From Epilithonimonas xixisoli (GTDB taxonomy: Bacteria > Bacteroidota > Bacteroidia > Flavobacteriales > Weeksellaceae), in the NCBI RefSeq assembly GCF_004365655.1, contig NZ_SOEO01000001.1, positions 682,001 to 746,000 on the forward strand: DNA of 64,000 nucleotides, read 5' to 3'. Below the pieces are notes generated by a model. That model ran no database searches, was not told the origin of the DNA, and was given only the letters and a program-made list of their open reading frames with translations. Numbering within the stretch: position 1 is the stretch's first letter; every line of letters begins with the position of its first letter. Below, one piece after another: positions 24,514 to 34,840 of the stretch. Position numbers and translations under genes: made by a program.

Positions 24514-26529
24514 TTATTTTTTGATCACTTTAAACGTTTTAGCTGTCCCATCATTCAGTTTGATGTTTACAATGTAAACGCCTTGGGAAAGTGAAGATAG
24601 ATCAAGAACTTTCGCTGGTTTCAGTGTTTTTATCAATTTTCCAGAGTTGTCATTAATGCAAACCGAAGTTACAGAATCCACATTCGAAATATTGATCACA
24701 TTCACAAAAGGATTAGGATAGACGTTGATTGTGTTTTTACTGAAATTAGCTACAGCCAAAGTTGATCCTGTTGTAAAAGATGATTCTGCGCAGCCAATCG
24801 CTGTATCTGTAGAACTGTCCGGAACTATCTTTACATAATAGGTCGTGTTCTCTGATAATCCTTCTAGTGCAAAACTTGTAGTAGAGACATAGGTCGAAGT
24901 TACAACATCATAATTTCCGGGAGAAGTACCTACAAAAACTTTGTAAGCATCGGCGCCATTAACGGCTGACCAGCTTGCTTTGAGTTCCTCGGAGAGTGGT
25001 GTTCCATTGCTTGGTAAAGTAACTGTAGCACAGGATATTGGCGAAACATATTGTGGACAAGAATTCCCCGTTACGATTGGCGAAGATAGTAGCCAATTGG
25101 ATTGGGTGCCCGTCAGAGCAAAGTTGTTCAAAGTGACAGAAGTACTGTTTCCTGTTTCATCTGTCAATGTCGTAACAGCATTATTATCCGCTTCATTATT
25201 TCCTTGGTTGAATTTGAAATAACTCACGAGTCCATCTTGAGATCCTGGATTTGCCACTTCACAACTTGTGCTGTTTTTTAGCTCATTTTCGCTTAGTGCT
25301 CTGTTCCAAACTCTGATTTCATCGATATCGCCTTCAAATAGTTCATCCATACTATATCGATAACTGGCTCCGATATGAAATTGTGACCCGACAATATTAA
25401 GATTGTTAAGTACATCTTGTTTTACAAGTGTGCCATCTGCATATATTTTTATGAGATTATTTTTATAGGTTATAGCAAGGTGGTGCCATTTGTTGTCATT
25501 TAACTGAACATCGCTTACAACGCCGTGTCCATCTCCCATAAATGTTAGTTTACCACCAAAAGATAACATACAAAATCTGTTGAATGGAGAAAAGCTGCCA
25601 AAATCGAATATTGAGCCTGTTTTATCAGAAGATGTTTTTACCACGGCTTCTATCGTCACTTCGCTAGTGCCTTGCGGTAATTGGCTGTTGGTTCCTGAGA
25701 TATAATCATCTATCCCGTCAAAATTAAGAGATGTTGCGGCAGGTGCGTCAAGATATCGGATTTTTCCTCCCCAAGCGTCAGAAATTAGGATGCGACCGTT
25801 TTTCGTAACAAAGGTTGATGTCGGCGCATTAAGGATGGTGCCTGGAAAAGTTGTTAGCACTTGTCTATCAGCAGATAGTTTTTTGATTGTATTCCCTTGT
25901 GCGTCTGCAATGTACAGGTTGCGAGAAGCGTCTAATCTCAAATTGTGTGGATTGTTGAAGCCTGTGGCTAATGTTTTTTTGTCTGTCCCATCTTTCTTTA
26001 AAGAAAAAACATGGTCAGAACCCATCTCTGCGTAGTAAAAGATGTCTAAAATTGGATCGTGAGTAATTCCCATTGGGAGGCTTAATCCTGTGATAACTAC
26101 AGAATGATCTGTGCCATCTTCTTTTACTCTTTGGATGTTGTTGCCACTCTGGCTTGTGTAATAGATATATCCATCATTGGCAGCTGTAATATAATAAGAT
26201 CCGCTAGCCGGTGCTATTATTGTAGCATCTGATCCATCAAGATTCATTCTGTGCAAACTTCCTCCTGACAAAGCAAAAAGATAATTAGCATTGATTAAAA
26301 TACCATAAACTGGATTTCCAAAATTTTTAACCGTGGTAAGATTATTTCCGGTGTAATCTGTTTTTACAATTTTGTTATTTAAAGTCTCACTTACATAGAC
26401 ATCGCCCTGCTCATCTGCAATTACATCGTAAGGAGAATTCATATTCTCGATCAATACAGTTTGTGAAGACATCAAGGTGCTCATAAATAATGCCAGAGAC
26501 CCCAATGCAAATTGGATAAAGTTTTTCAT
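24514..26529 (-). CDS. T9SS-exported surface protein with NHL-like, LamG and FN3 domains
   Basis: A 671-residue secreted protein. Signal peptide about 1-22; residues about 25-260 are beta-propeller-like repeats of the NHL/6-bladed type (DEQGDVYVSETLNNKIVK, ILDIFYYAEMGSDHVFSL); residues about 265-450 form a LamG/concanavalin-like jelly roll (LNFDGIDDYISG); about 490-590 a fibronectin III domain; about 600-671 a type A T9SS sorting tail (INVYPNPFVNVINIS, then GVYIVNI). It is expected on the cell surface or in the medium; LamG suggests carbohydrate or glycoprotein binding. No catalytic residues were found. Confidence 0.9.
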   Translation of the reverse strand: MKNFIQFALGSLALFMSTLMSSQTVLIENMNSPYDVIADEQGDVYVSETLNNKIVKTDYTGNNLTTVKNFGNPVYGILINANYLFALSGGSLHRMNLDGSDATIIAPASGSYYITAANDGYIYYTSQSGNNIQRVKEDGTDHSVVITGLSLPMGITHDPILDIFYYAEMGSDHVFSLKKDGTDKKTLATGFNNPHNLRLDASRNLYIADAQGNTIKKLSADRQVLTTFPGTILNAPTSTFVTKNGRILISDAWGGKIRYLDAPAATSLNFDGIDDYISGTNSQLPQGTSEVTIEAVVKTSSDKTGSIFDFGSFSPFNRFCMLSFGGKLTFMGDGHGVVSDVQLNDNKWHHLAITYKNNLIKIYADGTLVKQDVLNNLNIVGSQFHIGASYRYSMDELFEGDIDEIRVWNRALSENELKNSTSCEVANPGSQDGLVSYFKFNQGNNEADNNAVTTLTDETGNSTSVTLNNFALTGTQSNWLLSSPIVTGNSCPQYVSPISCATVTLPSNGTPLSEELKASWSAVNGADAYKVFVGTSPGNYDVVTSTYVSTTSFALEGLSENTTYYVKIVPDSSTDTAIGCAESSFTTGSTLAVANFSKNTINVYPNPFVNVINISNVDSVTSVCINDNSGKLIKTLKPAKVLDLSSLSQGVYIVNIKLNDGTAKTFKVIKK

Positions 26530-26634
26530 AATCGTTTATTTTTATTAATTCCGGAAACAAAAATAACGACCTCTATTTAACATAATATTAAATTGGGACG
26601 AAATGCAAAACTTTGTATATGAAATAGGCGAGGA

Positions 26635-27288
26635 CTACAAATTAGCTCGAAAATTACGCGAAACAGGCAGTCGCAAATCCTTAATCCAAACTTCATCGGA
26701 CGTTATTTTCTCAATCAAACCCGTGTTTACAATGATGGATCTGTGGATTTGTTTGAAAGAAATTGGTAGCTGTCTGCAGAATTCTTGTAGTGTTTTTCGG
26801 ACGGTCACTTTTCGATCCGTGAGGTAGATGTCCAGATAGTTTTTGTCCACTTCTACATAGATGATGTCTTGTAATTTCAGTTTGATATCATCGTATCCGT
26901 CTTTCACAAAAAGATATTCCTTTTGTTTTTTATTAATGATGATTTTAAGAGCCGCAATCAGTTCTACCTCCCGTATCGGTTTCGTAAGATAGGAGTCGGG
27001 AGAACTGTCCAGCGCTTCTTCGATCATTCTGGAATCCGATTGTCCTGTAATGTAAATGATGGCTGTCTCGCTACTTTTTTCTCTGCCTAGTTGTATGCCT
27101 TCAAAATGCCCTTCCAGATTGATATCCATCAAGATGATGTCTGGTTGCAAGATGTGCATTTTCTCTCGGGCTTCCGAAACAGAATGGGCCATATGGATAT
27201 TTTTGAAGCGATTGATTTCCAATGTTTCCTTGATGTAATCTGCAATCAAAACCTCGTCCTCGATGATTAAAATTTTAATAAAATCCAC
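26635..27288 (-). CDS. LytTR-family response regulator
   Basis: A 217-residue regulator. Receiver domain (about 4-120) with E10-D11, phospho-acceptor D55 (LMDINLEG) and K near 102 (YLTKPI); LytTR DNA-binding domain (about 125-215; KQIHRSIIVNTGLI). The start is a GTG at 27288, four bases after the stop of the kinase gene, so it is coupled to the TPR histidine kinase and is its likely partner. Confidence 0.88.
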   Translation of the reverse strand: MDFIKILIIEDEVLIADYIKETLEINRFKNIHMAHSVSEAREKMHILQPDIILMDINLEGHFEGIQLGREKSSETAIIYITGQSDSRMIEEALDSSPDSYLTKPIREVELIAALKIIINKKQKEYLFVKDGYDDIKLKLQDIIYVEVDKNYLDIYLTDRKVTVRKTLQEFCRQLPISFKQIHRSIIVNTGLIEKITSDEVWIKDLRLPVSRNFRANL

Positions 27289-27292
27289 AATA

Positions 27293-29011
27293 TTATAATG
27301 TCATTTCGTAGTTAAATTTGAAACCGTTTTCTGTGTCTATACTGTACTGTATCCGTAGTTGTCGGCAAAGTTTTTCTATGAGATTCAGTTTTGTGATTTT
27401 GTTGCCCGCATTTCCATTATTAGAATATTCAAAATACATTTTGCCGTCGTCTGTATGGATTTTGAGTTTTATTTCTTTGATTTCTTGGTTTTGAAAAGCA
27501 TGTTTCAAAGAATTGACGCAAAGTTCTGTCACCAAAAGTCCAATGTACATCGCACTATTTGCAGGAATCGTCAGTCTTTGTATGTCAAAATCCACTTCTA
27601 TTTTATTTTCTGAAAACAAGAAATCTAGGTTTTTTTTAACCTCTTGCAAAAATTCATTGAGGTTCAAACTTTTCTTATCCTCATTTTGGTACAATTGCCG
27701 ATGCAGTATTCCCAGAGATTCGATTTTGGCAATGATTCGCTTGTCGCTGATGTCGTCGGAATTTGGATTTTTTTTCAGTTCATTACCAATCAGGATAGTG
27801 ATGAGTTGAAGATTGTTGTTGATCCTATGATGCGTTTCGGACACCAAAAATTCGTTTTGTTCCGAGACTATGGATAGTTTTTTATTCTGTTTTCTGATGA
27901 TTTTGATGTAATTGAGCAAAATCATACTGAAAATGATGATGGCAGTCAATCCGAAAAGAATAAAATATTTTATTAGGTTTTGACGCTTGATTTCTTCCTC
28001 TTTTAGCGCAATTAGTTTTTTGTTTTCATCAATTATTTTTTGTTTTTCTGCCGCTTTAAATTTTTCTTCGTACTCCAACACCTTATTGTCATAGAGTTTG
28101 TGGTAATAATCCTCGGTCAGATTTAATCGGATCAGTAAATATTTGTGGGCATTTTGATAATCTCCAATTTTTCCATAAACCATTTGCAAATTATCCGCAA
28201 ACAAGAGTTGATTGTAATTCAGTTTGTTCTTTTCGGCAATATCAAATCCAAATAACGAAACCTTGATCGACTCTTTGTAATTTTCCACACGATTCAGATT
28301 CCTCGACAGATTTACCATTGCATCACATTGAACTTGGATGTTCGAATTTTGCTTGGCGAGAACAATGATTTTGTGGAGTTGCCGAATAGCTTCTTTGTGG
28401 TTTTTTTTGCCCTCGTATATATTTGCAATTTCCATTAGAGAAACCAACTCGCTTTCTCTGTCTTTCAGCTTCTGAGATAATGTCAAAGATTTTTTTGAAT
28501 AGACAATGGCGCTGTCCTCGTTGTTCTTGTATTCAGAAAAAAGAGCCGCTTTTCTACTGTAGAATTTCATCAAATAAACATCCTTAATCTTCTCTTCTTT
28601 CTTAATCTTCTCGCATAATTTTAGGTATTCTTCCGCTTTCGAAAATAGTCTCCGATACCTGTAAAATTCAGCCAAATGGGTGTAAACATAGAATTCTTCT
28701 TGTGGAAATTGTTTGCCTTTTAAAATTTGAAGTGATGTTTGATAGGCTTCAAGGGATTTATTATAAGCTTGCTTCAGTTTATAAGCATTTCCTAATTCTA
28801 CATAGAAAAACGCCTTATCAACTTGTGATTCAGTACTTGAAATCTGTTGATTGATGAAAATAATCGCCGAATCTATTTTGTTTTGCCGAATCAGGTTGTG
28901 AGAATGTTGGAGTGGGTTTTTATCATTACCATTTACCAAAACAAAACTTAGCAATAGCCATAATCCAAATCGTTTTATAAATATATAAAAATTTGGAATT
29001 ATTTTTTTCAT
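27293..29011 (-). CDS. TPR-containing sensor histidine kinase (HisKA_2 type)
   Basis: A 572-residue protein from the ATG at 29011; a TTG nine codons upstream is less likely because MKKIIPNFYIF begins a proper signal anchor. Periplasmic tetratricopeptide repeats fill about residues 40-320, a single TM lies near 345-365, and the cytoplasmic part has a HisKA_2 box (ETHHRINNNLQLIT, phospho-histidine within it) and a short HATPase domain (ELCVNSLKHAF). The TPRs replace the usual ligand sensor and suggest protein interaction. It forms a two-gene operon with the LytTR regulator downstream. Confidence 0.88.
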   Translation of the reverse strand: MKKIIPNFYIFIKRFGLWLLLSFVLVNGNDKNPLQHSHNLIRQNKIDSAIIFINQQISSTESQVDKAFFYVELGNAYKLKQAYNKSLEAYQTSLQILKGKQFPQEEFYVYTHLAEFYRYRRLFSKAEEYLKLCEKIKKEEKIKDVYLMKFYSRKAALFSEYKNNEDSAIVYSKKSLTLSQKLKDRESELVSLMEIANIYEGKKNHKEAIRQLHKIIVLAKQNSNIQVQCDAMVNLSRNLNRVENYKESIKVSLFGFDIAEKNKLNYNQLLFADNLQMVYGKIGDYQNAHKYLLIRLNLTEDYYHKLYDNKVLEYEEKFKAAEKQKIIDENKKLIALKEEEIKRQNLIKYFILFGLTAIIIFSMILLNYIKIIRKQNKKLSIVSEQNEFLVSETHHRINNNLQLITILIGNELKKNPNSDDISDKRIIAKIESLGILHRQLYQNEDKKSLNLNEFLQEVKKNLDFLFSENKIEVDFDIQRLTIPANSAMYIGLLVTELCVNSLKHAFQNQEIKEIKLKIHTDDGKMYFEYSNNGNAGNKITKLNLIEKLCRQLRIQYSIDTENGFKFNYEMTL

Positions 29012-29201
29012 TTTGGTAATGTTGAAATCAAAATACAAAATAAAGATATTTTGCCGAAAACAAAGTTATTTATCAGAATGAGTTACTATTTTATTTCAAT
29101 CAAAATATGAGTAACTACGTTTTTGGAAACTATTTCATTTATATAATATCAGGTTTTAGCAATAGAATGATACTGTCTTGATTTTTATAAAATACTGATA
29201 A

Positions 29202-31667
29202 TCAATAATCAATTGTTCTGGTAAAAATATTGCGAACTTAAGAGGTGTAGAAGCATTTGTAAATATCAAACAATTAGATGTTCATAACAATCAACTTGCA
29301 AGTTTGGATATTAGAAATAACATAGCGTTGGAAAGCTTAAAGGCTAATCAAAATCTTCTGATAGAACTAAATTTGAAAAATGGACATAATGCACAATTGT
29401 CAATGTTGAATGTATTGGATAATCCCAATTTATATTGTATCCAAGTAGATGATATTGCTTTTGCAAACTCGAATACCAATTGGCTGAAAGATGGAACAGC
29501 AAGTTACTATGAAAGCTGCTACGTCAATATTCCAGATGTTAATTTTAAAGACTATTTGGTAAGTAATTCTCAGATTAATACCGATGGAGATGGCGAAATT
29601 TCTTTTTCAGAAGCTATTGCTTACGCTGATACAATTGATTTATATCATAAGAATATTTCAGATTTGACAGGCTTAGAAGCATTTGTCAATATTACAGGTT
29701 TCCTTTCCTCAAACAATCCAGTATCAAATGTTGACTTAAGTTCTAATGTAAAATTGACTTTGTTACGGTTTACTAGCTCCCAATTGACAGCCTTAGATTT
29801 AAGTGCTAATATTAACTTGCGAGAACTTTACTTGTATAGTGGCCAGTTGACAAATTTGGATCTTTCTCATAATGTTTTTCTCACGGAATTAGATGCAAGT
29901 TCTAATCAGTTTGCAAATATCGATATCAGTAAAAACAAAAATTTGCAATTCTTGTATCTCAGTGATAACAATCTAACGGAGCTGGATTTGAGCAATAACC
30001 CATTGTTGGTTGATTTGGAGTTAGAAGATAATCAATTGACAAACCTCAATTTGGACAAAAATTTGAATCTCAAGTATTTTTCTGTTTATAACAATAAATT
30101 AACAACGATAGATTTATCGAAAAATTTAGCCTTGGAAGGTTGTAATTTTGATACTAATCAATTGTCGGTTTTAGATGTAAGTGCAAATAAGATGTTGCGA
30201 GAAGTATATTGTAATAATAATGCTTTACTAACTCTTAATCTTAAAAATGGGAAAAATGATAAACTTCAATACGTGAATGCAGAAAATAATCCCAACTTAT
30301 TCTGTATCCAAGTAGATGATCTTGATTTGGCTAATTCTAAAACAAATTGGACAAAAGATGCTGTGGCGAGTTATAGTGAAAATTGTGGCTTCCCGGTTTA
30401 CATTCCGGATGTTAATTTAAAGGCTCATTTGGTTGCTGATTCTCAAATCAATACGGATTCGGACAGCGAGATTTCCTATGCAGAAGCTGGAGCTTTTACA
30501 GGAGCAATAGAGGTTTCTAATAAAAACATTGCAAACCTGAAAGGACTAGAAGCTTTTGAAAATATCATCAAGTTGGATGTTCAAAACAATGCATTGACGA
30601 CTCTGGATATTAGTAAAAATATCAAACTCGAAACCCTGATTGCAGATCAAAATAATTTAACTGATGTAAACCTGAAAAACGGAAGCAATAACATATTAAT
30701 GATAATGAATGTGCTGAATAATCCGGAATTATCTTGCATACAGGTAGATGATCTTGATATGGCAAACAGTTATACAGAATCTGGCGCTTGGAAAAAAGAT
30801 GTGACTGCAAGCTACAGCGAAAATTGCAACCCGCCAGTTTATATTCCAGATGCAAATTTCAAGGCTTATCTGATAAGTCATTCTGATATTAATACCGATG
30901 GAGATAATGAAATTTCTTATTCAGAAGCAAGATCTTACGGAGGAGAGATTAGACTGAGTGATAACATTCCGAGTCGTATCAATAGCCGTGTATCCGATCT
31001 TACAGGAATCGAAGCGTTTGTAAATATTATTGGATTAGATGCACAAAGTCAAGATTTGACGACAATAAACATCAGTCAAAATAAAGTTTTGAAAAACTTA
31101 ATCTTGCCTAATAATCAATTAACGAGTATAGATGTATCCAACAATACCGAGCTGCAGGCTCTAATTTTGGATGATAACAAGTTGACAAGTATTGATGTAA
31201 GTAATAATACAGAATTGTTTGGTATCTCGGTTATCAATAACGAACTTCTTACTAGTCTTAATGTGAAAAATGATAATAATGCAGGACTAATTCATATGTA
31301 TGCGACTGGTAATCCACTTTTGACTTGTATCCAAGTAGATAATCCGATATTATCAAACTCTTATTCAAATTGGCAAAAAGACGTTACAGCCAACTACAAC
31401 GAAAACTGTGGTCCAGTGATGGCAACGGCGGATGCGCGTACAAAGGCAATCAGAATCTATCCAAATCCTGTGAAAGATGTTTTAAACTTTGCAGGACAAG
31501 ATAAAATTAATAAAGTGGTGGTAATCTCTATAGATGGAAAGAAAATAACGGAAAAGACTATGAATGGAGAAAGAACAATGGATGTTCAGAGACTTTCTCA
31601 AGGAACTTATTTTATTCAAATCTTCACAGACCAAGGTGTTGAAACAAGTAAGTTTATAAAGAATTAA
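29202..31667 (+). pseudogene. 5'-truncated leucine-rich-repeat T9SS protein
   Basis: The frame is open from 29202, after a TAA at 29199, and encodes repeats from its first codons (INCSGKNIANLRGVEAF), yet has no ATG/GTG/TTG before a TTG at 29304 that lies inside a repeat. Signal peptide and first half-cassette are missing. The remainder (787 codons from 29304) has three further cassettes starting YIPD-x-NFKAYL and ending with a CIQVDD...NSxxNWxKDxxASYxENC block, with leucine-rich repeats between, and an intact T9SS sorting tail (IRIYPNPVKDVLNF, GTYFIQIF). It resembles surface LRR proteins of Flavobacteriia. Without a signal peptide it cannot be exported, so a pseudogene is the simplest reading. 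Confidence 0.65.
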
Positions 31668-31690
31668 TATCATCTTTAAATTTCAAAATA

Positions 31691-31725
31691 AAAACCACTG
31701 CAGTTTTGCGGTGGTTTTTTTGTGT
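31691..31725 (+). terminator. terminator of the LRR gene
   Basis: An 11-bp stem with one G-T pair (31691-31701 with 31708-31718) followed by T residues, 24 bases after the stop. An intact terminator implies that the 3' end of the gene is original. Confidence 0.8.
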
Positions 31726-31752
31726 ATTATTTTCTTTAAAAAAGAAGCGACT

Positions 31753-32190
31753 TTATTTGGAATCAATAATCTTTGTCTGATTTAAAAATATAGCAACTGA
31801 AGCCAAAACCAAGATGGGCAAAGCGGAATAATGAAGAACGTAATAGATTTCTTCGTCAAAAAGAAAAGTACTCCAAGAAGATTCTCTCTCGACGAAAATG
31901 CTGTAATCCCAGAAGAACCATATAGAAATCAAAAGCAAAAATTGAATTCCAATTTTGAAAATCCTATTCATTCCCGAAGGTAAAATGGCAAAAATAATGG
32001 CAAGAAAAATCGCACTTATAATTGATATCATGAAGACATCTTCCAAAAACCAACATTCCAAACAAGCGCTAGACATACTTTCTGAAAGATGTCCCATTGC
32101 CCAATAGAACTGCAAAAAGCTAGAAAAGAAAATGATAATTCCGATAATGGAAATTTTCTTCAATAGAGACACAGCTTTAGCTTTTGTCAT
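31753..32190 (-). CDS. four-TM membrane protein, unknown
   Basis: A 145-residue integral membrane protein with four hydrophobic segments (about 13-33, 50-72, 80-100 and 118-138). A CLECWF motif with two cysteines lies in the first loop, and could be a redox or metal-binding pair. No family recognised. It is monocistronic and convergent with the LRR gene. Confidence 0.6.
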   Translation of the reverse strand: MTKAKAVSLLKKISIIGIIIFFSSFLQFYWAMGHLSESMSSACLECWFLEDVFMISIISAIFLAIIFAILPSGMNRIFKIGIQFLLLISIWFFWDYSIFVERESSWSTFLFDEEIYYVLHYSALPILVLASVAIFLNQTKIIDSK

Positions 32191-32310
32191 TTGTATGATT
32201 TTTTCAAGTATAATTTTTCAACACGTCTAACTCTCAAAAGTTTTGAAGTCACGCCCAAATTACTGTCTTCGTGAAATCAATTCTTCCTCAAAATCAAGAA
32301 TTACGTTAGA

Positions 32311-32904
32311 TTAGTAATGAATATTTCGATCAATGATTCTTAGAACTTCCTGCTTTTCAAGACTTTTGATGGTTCTAATGACAGTTTCCACGCGCAATCC
32401 TGTGATGGCAGCCAGCTGTTGTCTGGTGAGTGGGATTTTGTATGAGTAAGAAGTTTGATCCGGACTGAAGCTTTTGTGATAATCCAGGACACCTTTTATC
32501 CGCACTTCTGGCAGTAAGGATGAATTGTTTTCCAACATTACAAATTTGTGATATAGCCTTTCCGAAAGGAACTTGTTGATGTCTCTCGAAACATTCGGAT
32601 GGTCGTCCAGCATTTGGATGAAGCTCGCTTTCGAAAGTTTCAGAACCGTGCTTTCTTCTATCACTACAGCATTCACAGGGTATTTTTTATCAATGAAAAG
32701 GAGAAGCTCGCAAACGCTCAGTCCTGGTTCCAAAATAGCAAGAATCAATTCTTTTCCTTCTTCGTTGTAATGGTTTAGTTTCACTCTTCCGGTCAGGATT
32801 TGGTAATAATTTTTTGGGGTGTCGCCCTCGTCGAAAATAATATCGCCTTTTTTAAATTTTTCATATTCGGCGCCATAGGATAGCAGAAGTTTTTCTTGGA
32901 TCAT
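32311..32904 (-). CDS. Crp/Fnr-family transcription regulator
   Basis: A 197-residue regulator from the ATG at 32904. The frame extends 35 codons further upstream, but those are not family-like. The cyclic-nucleotide-binding beta-roll (about 15-120; KKGDIIFDEGDTPKNYYQI) lacks an obvious Fnr cysteine cluster. The C-terminal winged helix (about 145-195) carries PLTRQQLAAITGLRVETVIRTI. Effector unknown. It lies divergent from the acyltransferase gene. Confidence 0.87.
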   Translation of the reverse strand: MIQEKLLLSYGAEYEKFKKGDIIFDEGDTPKNYYQILTGRVKLNHYNEEGKELILAILEPGLSVCELLLFIDKKYPVNAVVIEESTVLKLSKASFIQMLDDHPNVSRDINKFLSERLYHKFVMLENNSSLLPEVRIKGVLDYHKSFSPDQTSYSYKIPLTRQQLAAITGLRVETVIRTIKSLEKQEVLRIIDRNIHY

Positions 32905-33127
32905 TTTCTTGGTGTATAGTCTATGCAAGTTAAGTTTTTTGAGAAGAAAAAAATGCCATTGTAAACAATTTTTTTTCTGGAAATATGTAAAAGTGTGCTT
33001 CTTTTTCAAATCAAAAAAACTGAAACATAATTATTTATGATGCAAAAAATAATTTTTAATAGATAAAATCATAAGCTGTGTTCAATTAATTTTTGTTTTT
33101 TTGCAAATTCTAATTTAAAATCCAGAT

Positions 33128-34258
33128 ATGTCCAAGTTTGATGCAATCAGACCTTTTGAAGATGAAGAAGTAAATGATGCTTTGAAAAGTATCGCCAAAC
33201 ATCCTATGATGAAGGCGATGATGCAATTTACTTTTCCTGGCAGAAAGGAGGATTTTTGGATAGATAAGTTTAAGGAAATCCATTCCATCAGAGATTTTCA
33301 AACTCAAATTATTGCGCAGACGGTTCGTCAGATTTTGGAAAAAAGTTCAGAAGGTCTCTCTTTTTCCGGTTTTGAAAAGCTGGATAAAAATGCGTCTTAT
33401 CTTTTTATTTCCAACCACAGAGATATTATTTTGGACACATCTCTGTTGAATTTGGTTTTGTTGGAAGGTGGATTTGTAATGACGTCTTCTGCGATTGGCG
33501 ACAATCTTGTGAAGAAGGATTTTTTGCATATTTTGGCAAAGCTCAACCGTAATTTTTTGGTAGAAAGAAGTCTCTCTATCCGTGAGCAGCTGGGAAGTTC
33601 CAGACTTTTGTCGGAATATATTGTGACGCTTCTGCAGAAGGAAAACCGTTCCGTCTGGATGGCGCAGCGCGAAGGTCGTACGAAAGATGGAAATGATGCC
33701 ACACAGCAAGGTCTTTTGAAAATGCTGGCAATGGCAGCCGACAACGAACCTTTGATTGATTTTTTCAAAAATCTTAAAATTGTTCCACTTTCCATTTCGT
33801 ACGAGTACGATCCTACCGATATGCTGAAAATGCCACAATTGATGGCGCAATCCCGAAATGAGCAATACGTGAAAAGTAAAAATGAAGATTTCAACACAAT
33901 GCTAAGTGGTGTTTTGGGGCAGAAAAAAAGAATTCATCTGCACGCGGGTTCTGTTCTCGGTGAGGAACTGGATTTGCTGGATTCTCCTTCTGAAAATAAG
34001 AACAAATTGCTTCAATCCATTGCTCAATTGATAGATCAATCCATCATTAAGAATTATAAATTGTGGCCTACCAATTATATCGCTTACAATCTGATGCACC
34101 AAACCAATAAGTTTGAAAATCATTACACAGGGGAAGAAAAACAATTGTTCATAAGACGATTTGAGATGAGGCTAGATGCTTCCAGCTCTGCTGTGAAACA
34201 AAGTTTTCTGGCGATGTACGCCAATCCTGTCATCAATCAAATCTCTCTCGGAAATTAA
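33128..34258 (+). CDS. 1-acyl-sn-glycerol-3-phosphate acyltransferase-like protein
   Basis: A 376-residue acyltransferase of the PlsC/LPLAT superfamily. The catalytic block is SNHRDIILD with H97 and D103; the spacing is H-x5-D, one residue longer than the textbook H-x4-D, or else D99 is used. A later REGRTKDG (about 182-189) matches the substrate-phosphate-binding motif III. The protein is longer than PlsC (about 240) and is known in Bacteroidota as a cytoplasmic-side glycerol acyltransferase-like protein. It probably acts in phospholipid or aminolipid synthesis. Monocistronic. Confidence 0.8.
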   Translation: MSKFDAIRPFEDEEVNDALKSIAKHPMMKAMMQFTFPGRKEDFWIDKFKEIHSIRDFQTQIIAQTVRQILEKSSEGLSFSGFEKLDKNASYLFISNHRDIILDTSLLNLVLLEGGFVMTSSAIGDNLVKKDFLHILAKLNRNFLVERSLSIREQLGSSRLLSEYIVTLLQKENRSVWMAQREGRTKDGNDATQQGLLKMLAMAADNEPLIDFFKNLKIVPLSISYEYDPTDMLKMPQLMAQSRNEQYVKSKNEDFNTMLSGVLGQKKRIHLHAGSVLGEELDLLDSPSENKNKLLQSIAQLIDQSIIKNYKLWPTNYIAYNLMHQTNKFENHYTGEEKQLFIRRFEMRLDASSSAVKQSFLAMYANPVINQISLGN

Positions 34259-34381
34259 TTTTCTATTTAGGATTTTAATTTGACTAATTTTCTTGCATTA
34301 ATTTAGTCATAATCCATTATTGGTAAAGAAATTGCTTAGTGAAAAAGAAATTAATATTTCTAATTTCTAAAATTTAAGGCT

Positions 34382-34600
34382 ATGAATATTTCTTACTACG
34401 ATTTTAAAAATTTACCAGATCAGTCTCAGCGTGATATTGTTGTAAATCAAGGTCTTTTGATGAACGAAACCATTAAGAATAAACTTCGGTTTTCGCTCTA
34501 TGAATTGTCGTCCTTTTCTGTAGAAGTGGTTTACAATACTTCTGATAATCGGATTACAGGTCTGAATGTTTTCCAAAACAAGTCCGCTTATTCCAACTAA
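34382..34600 (+). CDS. small conserved-looking protein, unknown
   Basis: A 72-residue protein starting MNISYYDFKNLPDQSQRDIV and ending in two beta strands (FSVEVVYNTSDNRITGLNVF). The codon pattern and the isolated position with AT-rich flanks support a real gene. No family recognised; no signal peptide or membrane segment. It lies upstream of the signalling cluster, 240 bases away. Confidence 0.55.
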   Translation: MNISYYDFKNLPDQSQRDIVVNQGLLMNETIKNKLRFSLYELSSFSVEVVYNTSDNRITGLNVFQNKSAYSN

Positions 34601-34840
34601 TAATTTTTTTTATTGATTTAAATTTACTTTCAACTATTTCTCGGTATCATTTTTTATTAAATTAATTGCTCAATATTAATTTGTGATAATTTAATTATAA
34701 ATAATTATCAATCAGATGTTTTAATGTAATTTGCATTTTTCATATAGATATTGTCAAAATAATAATCTGTTTTTTAAAAATTTGTGAGTAGTTTTGATAG
34801 CTGAGGAAAGCATAATTCTTATTCAGATTATTTACCCGTT

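Noticed and set aside
29304-31430. Repeated units that look like a DNA repeat array or CRISPR
   Set aside because: The units are coding leucine-rich cassettes of unequal length in one frame; no spacers of fixed size and no cas genes.
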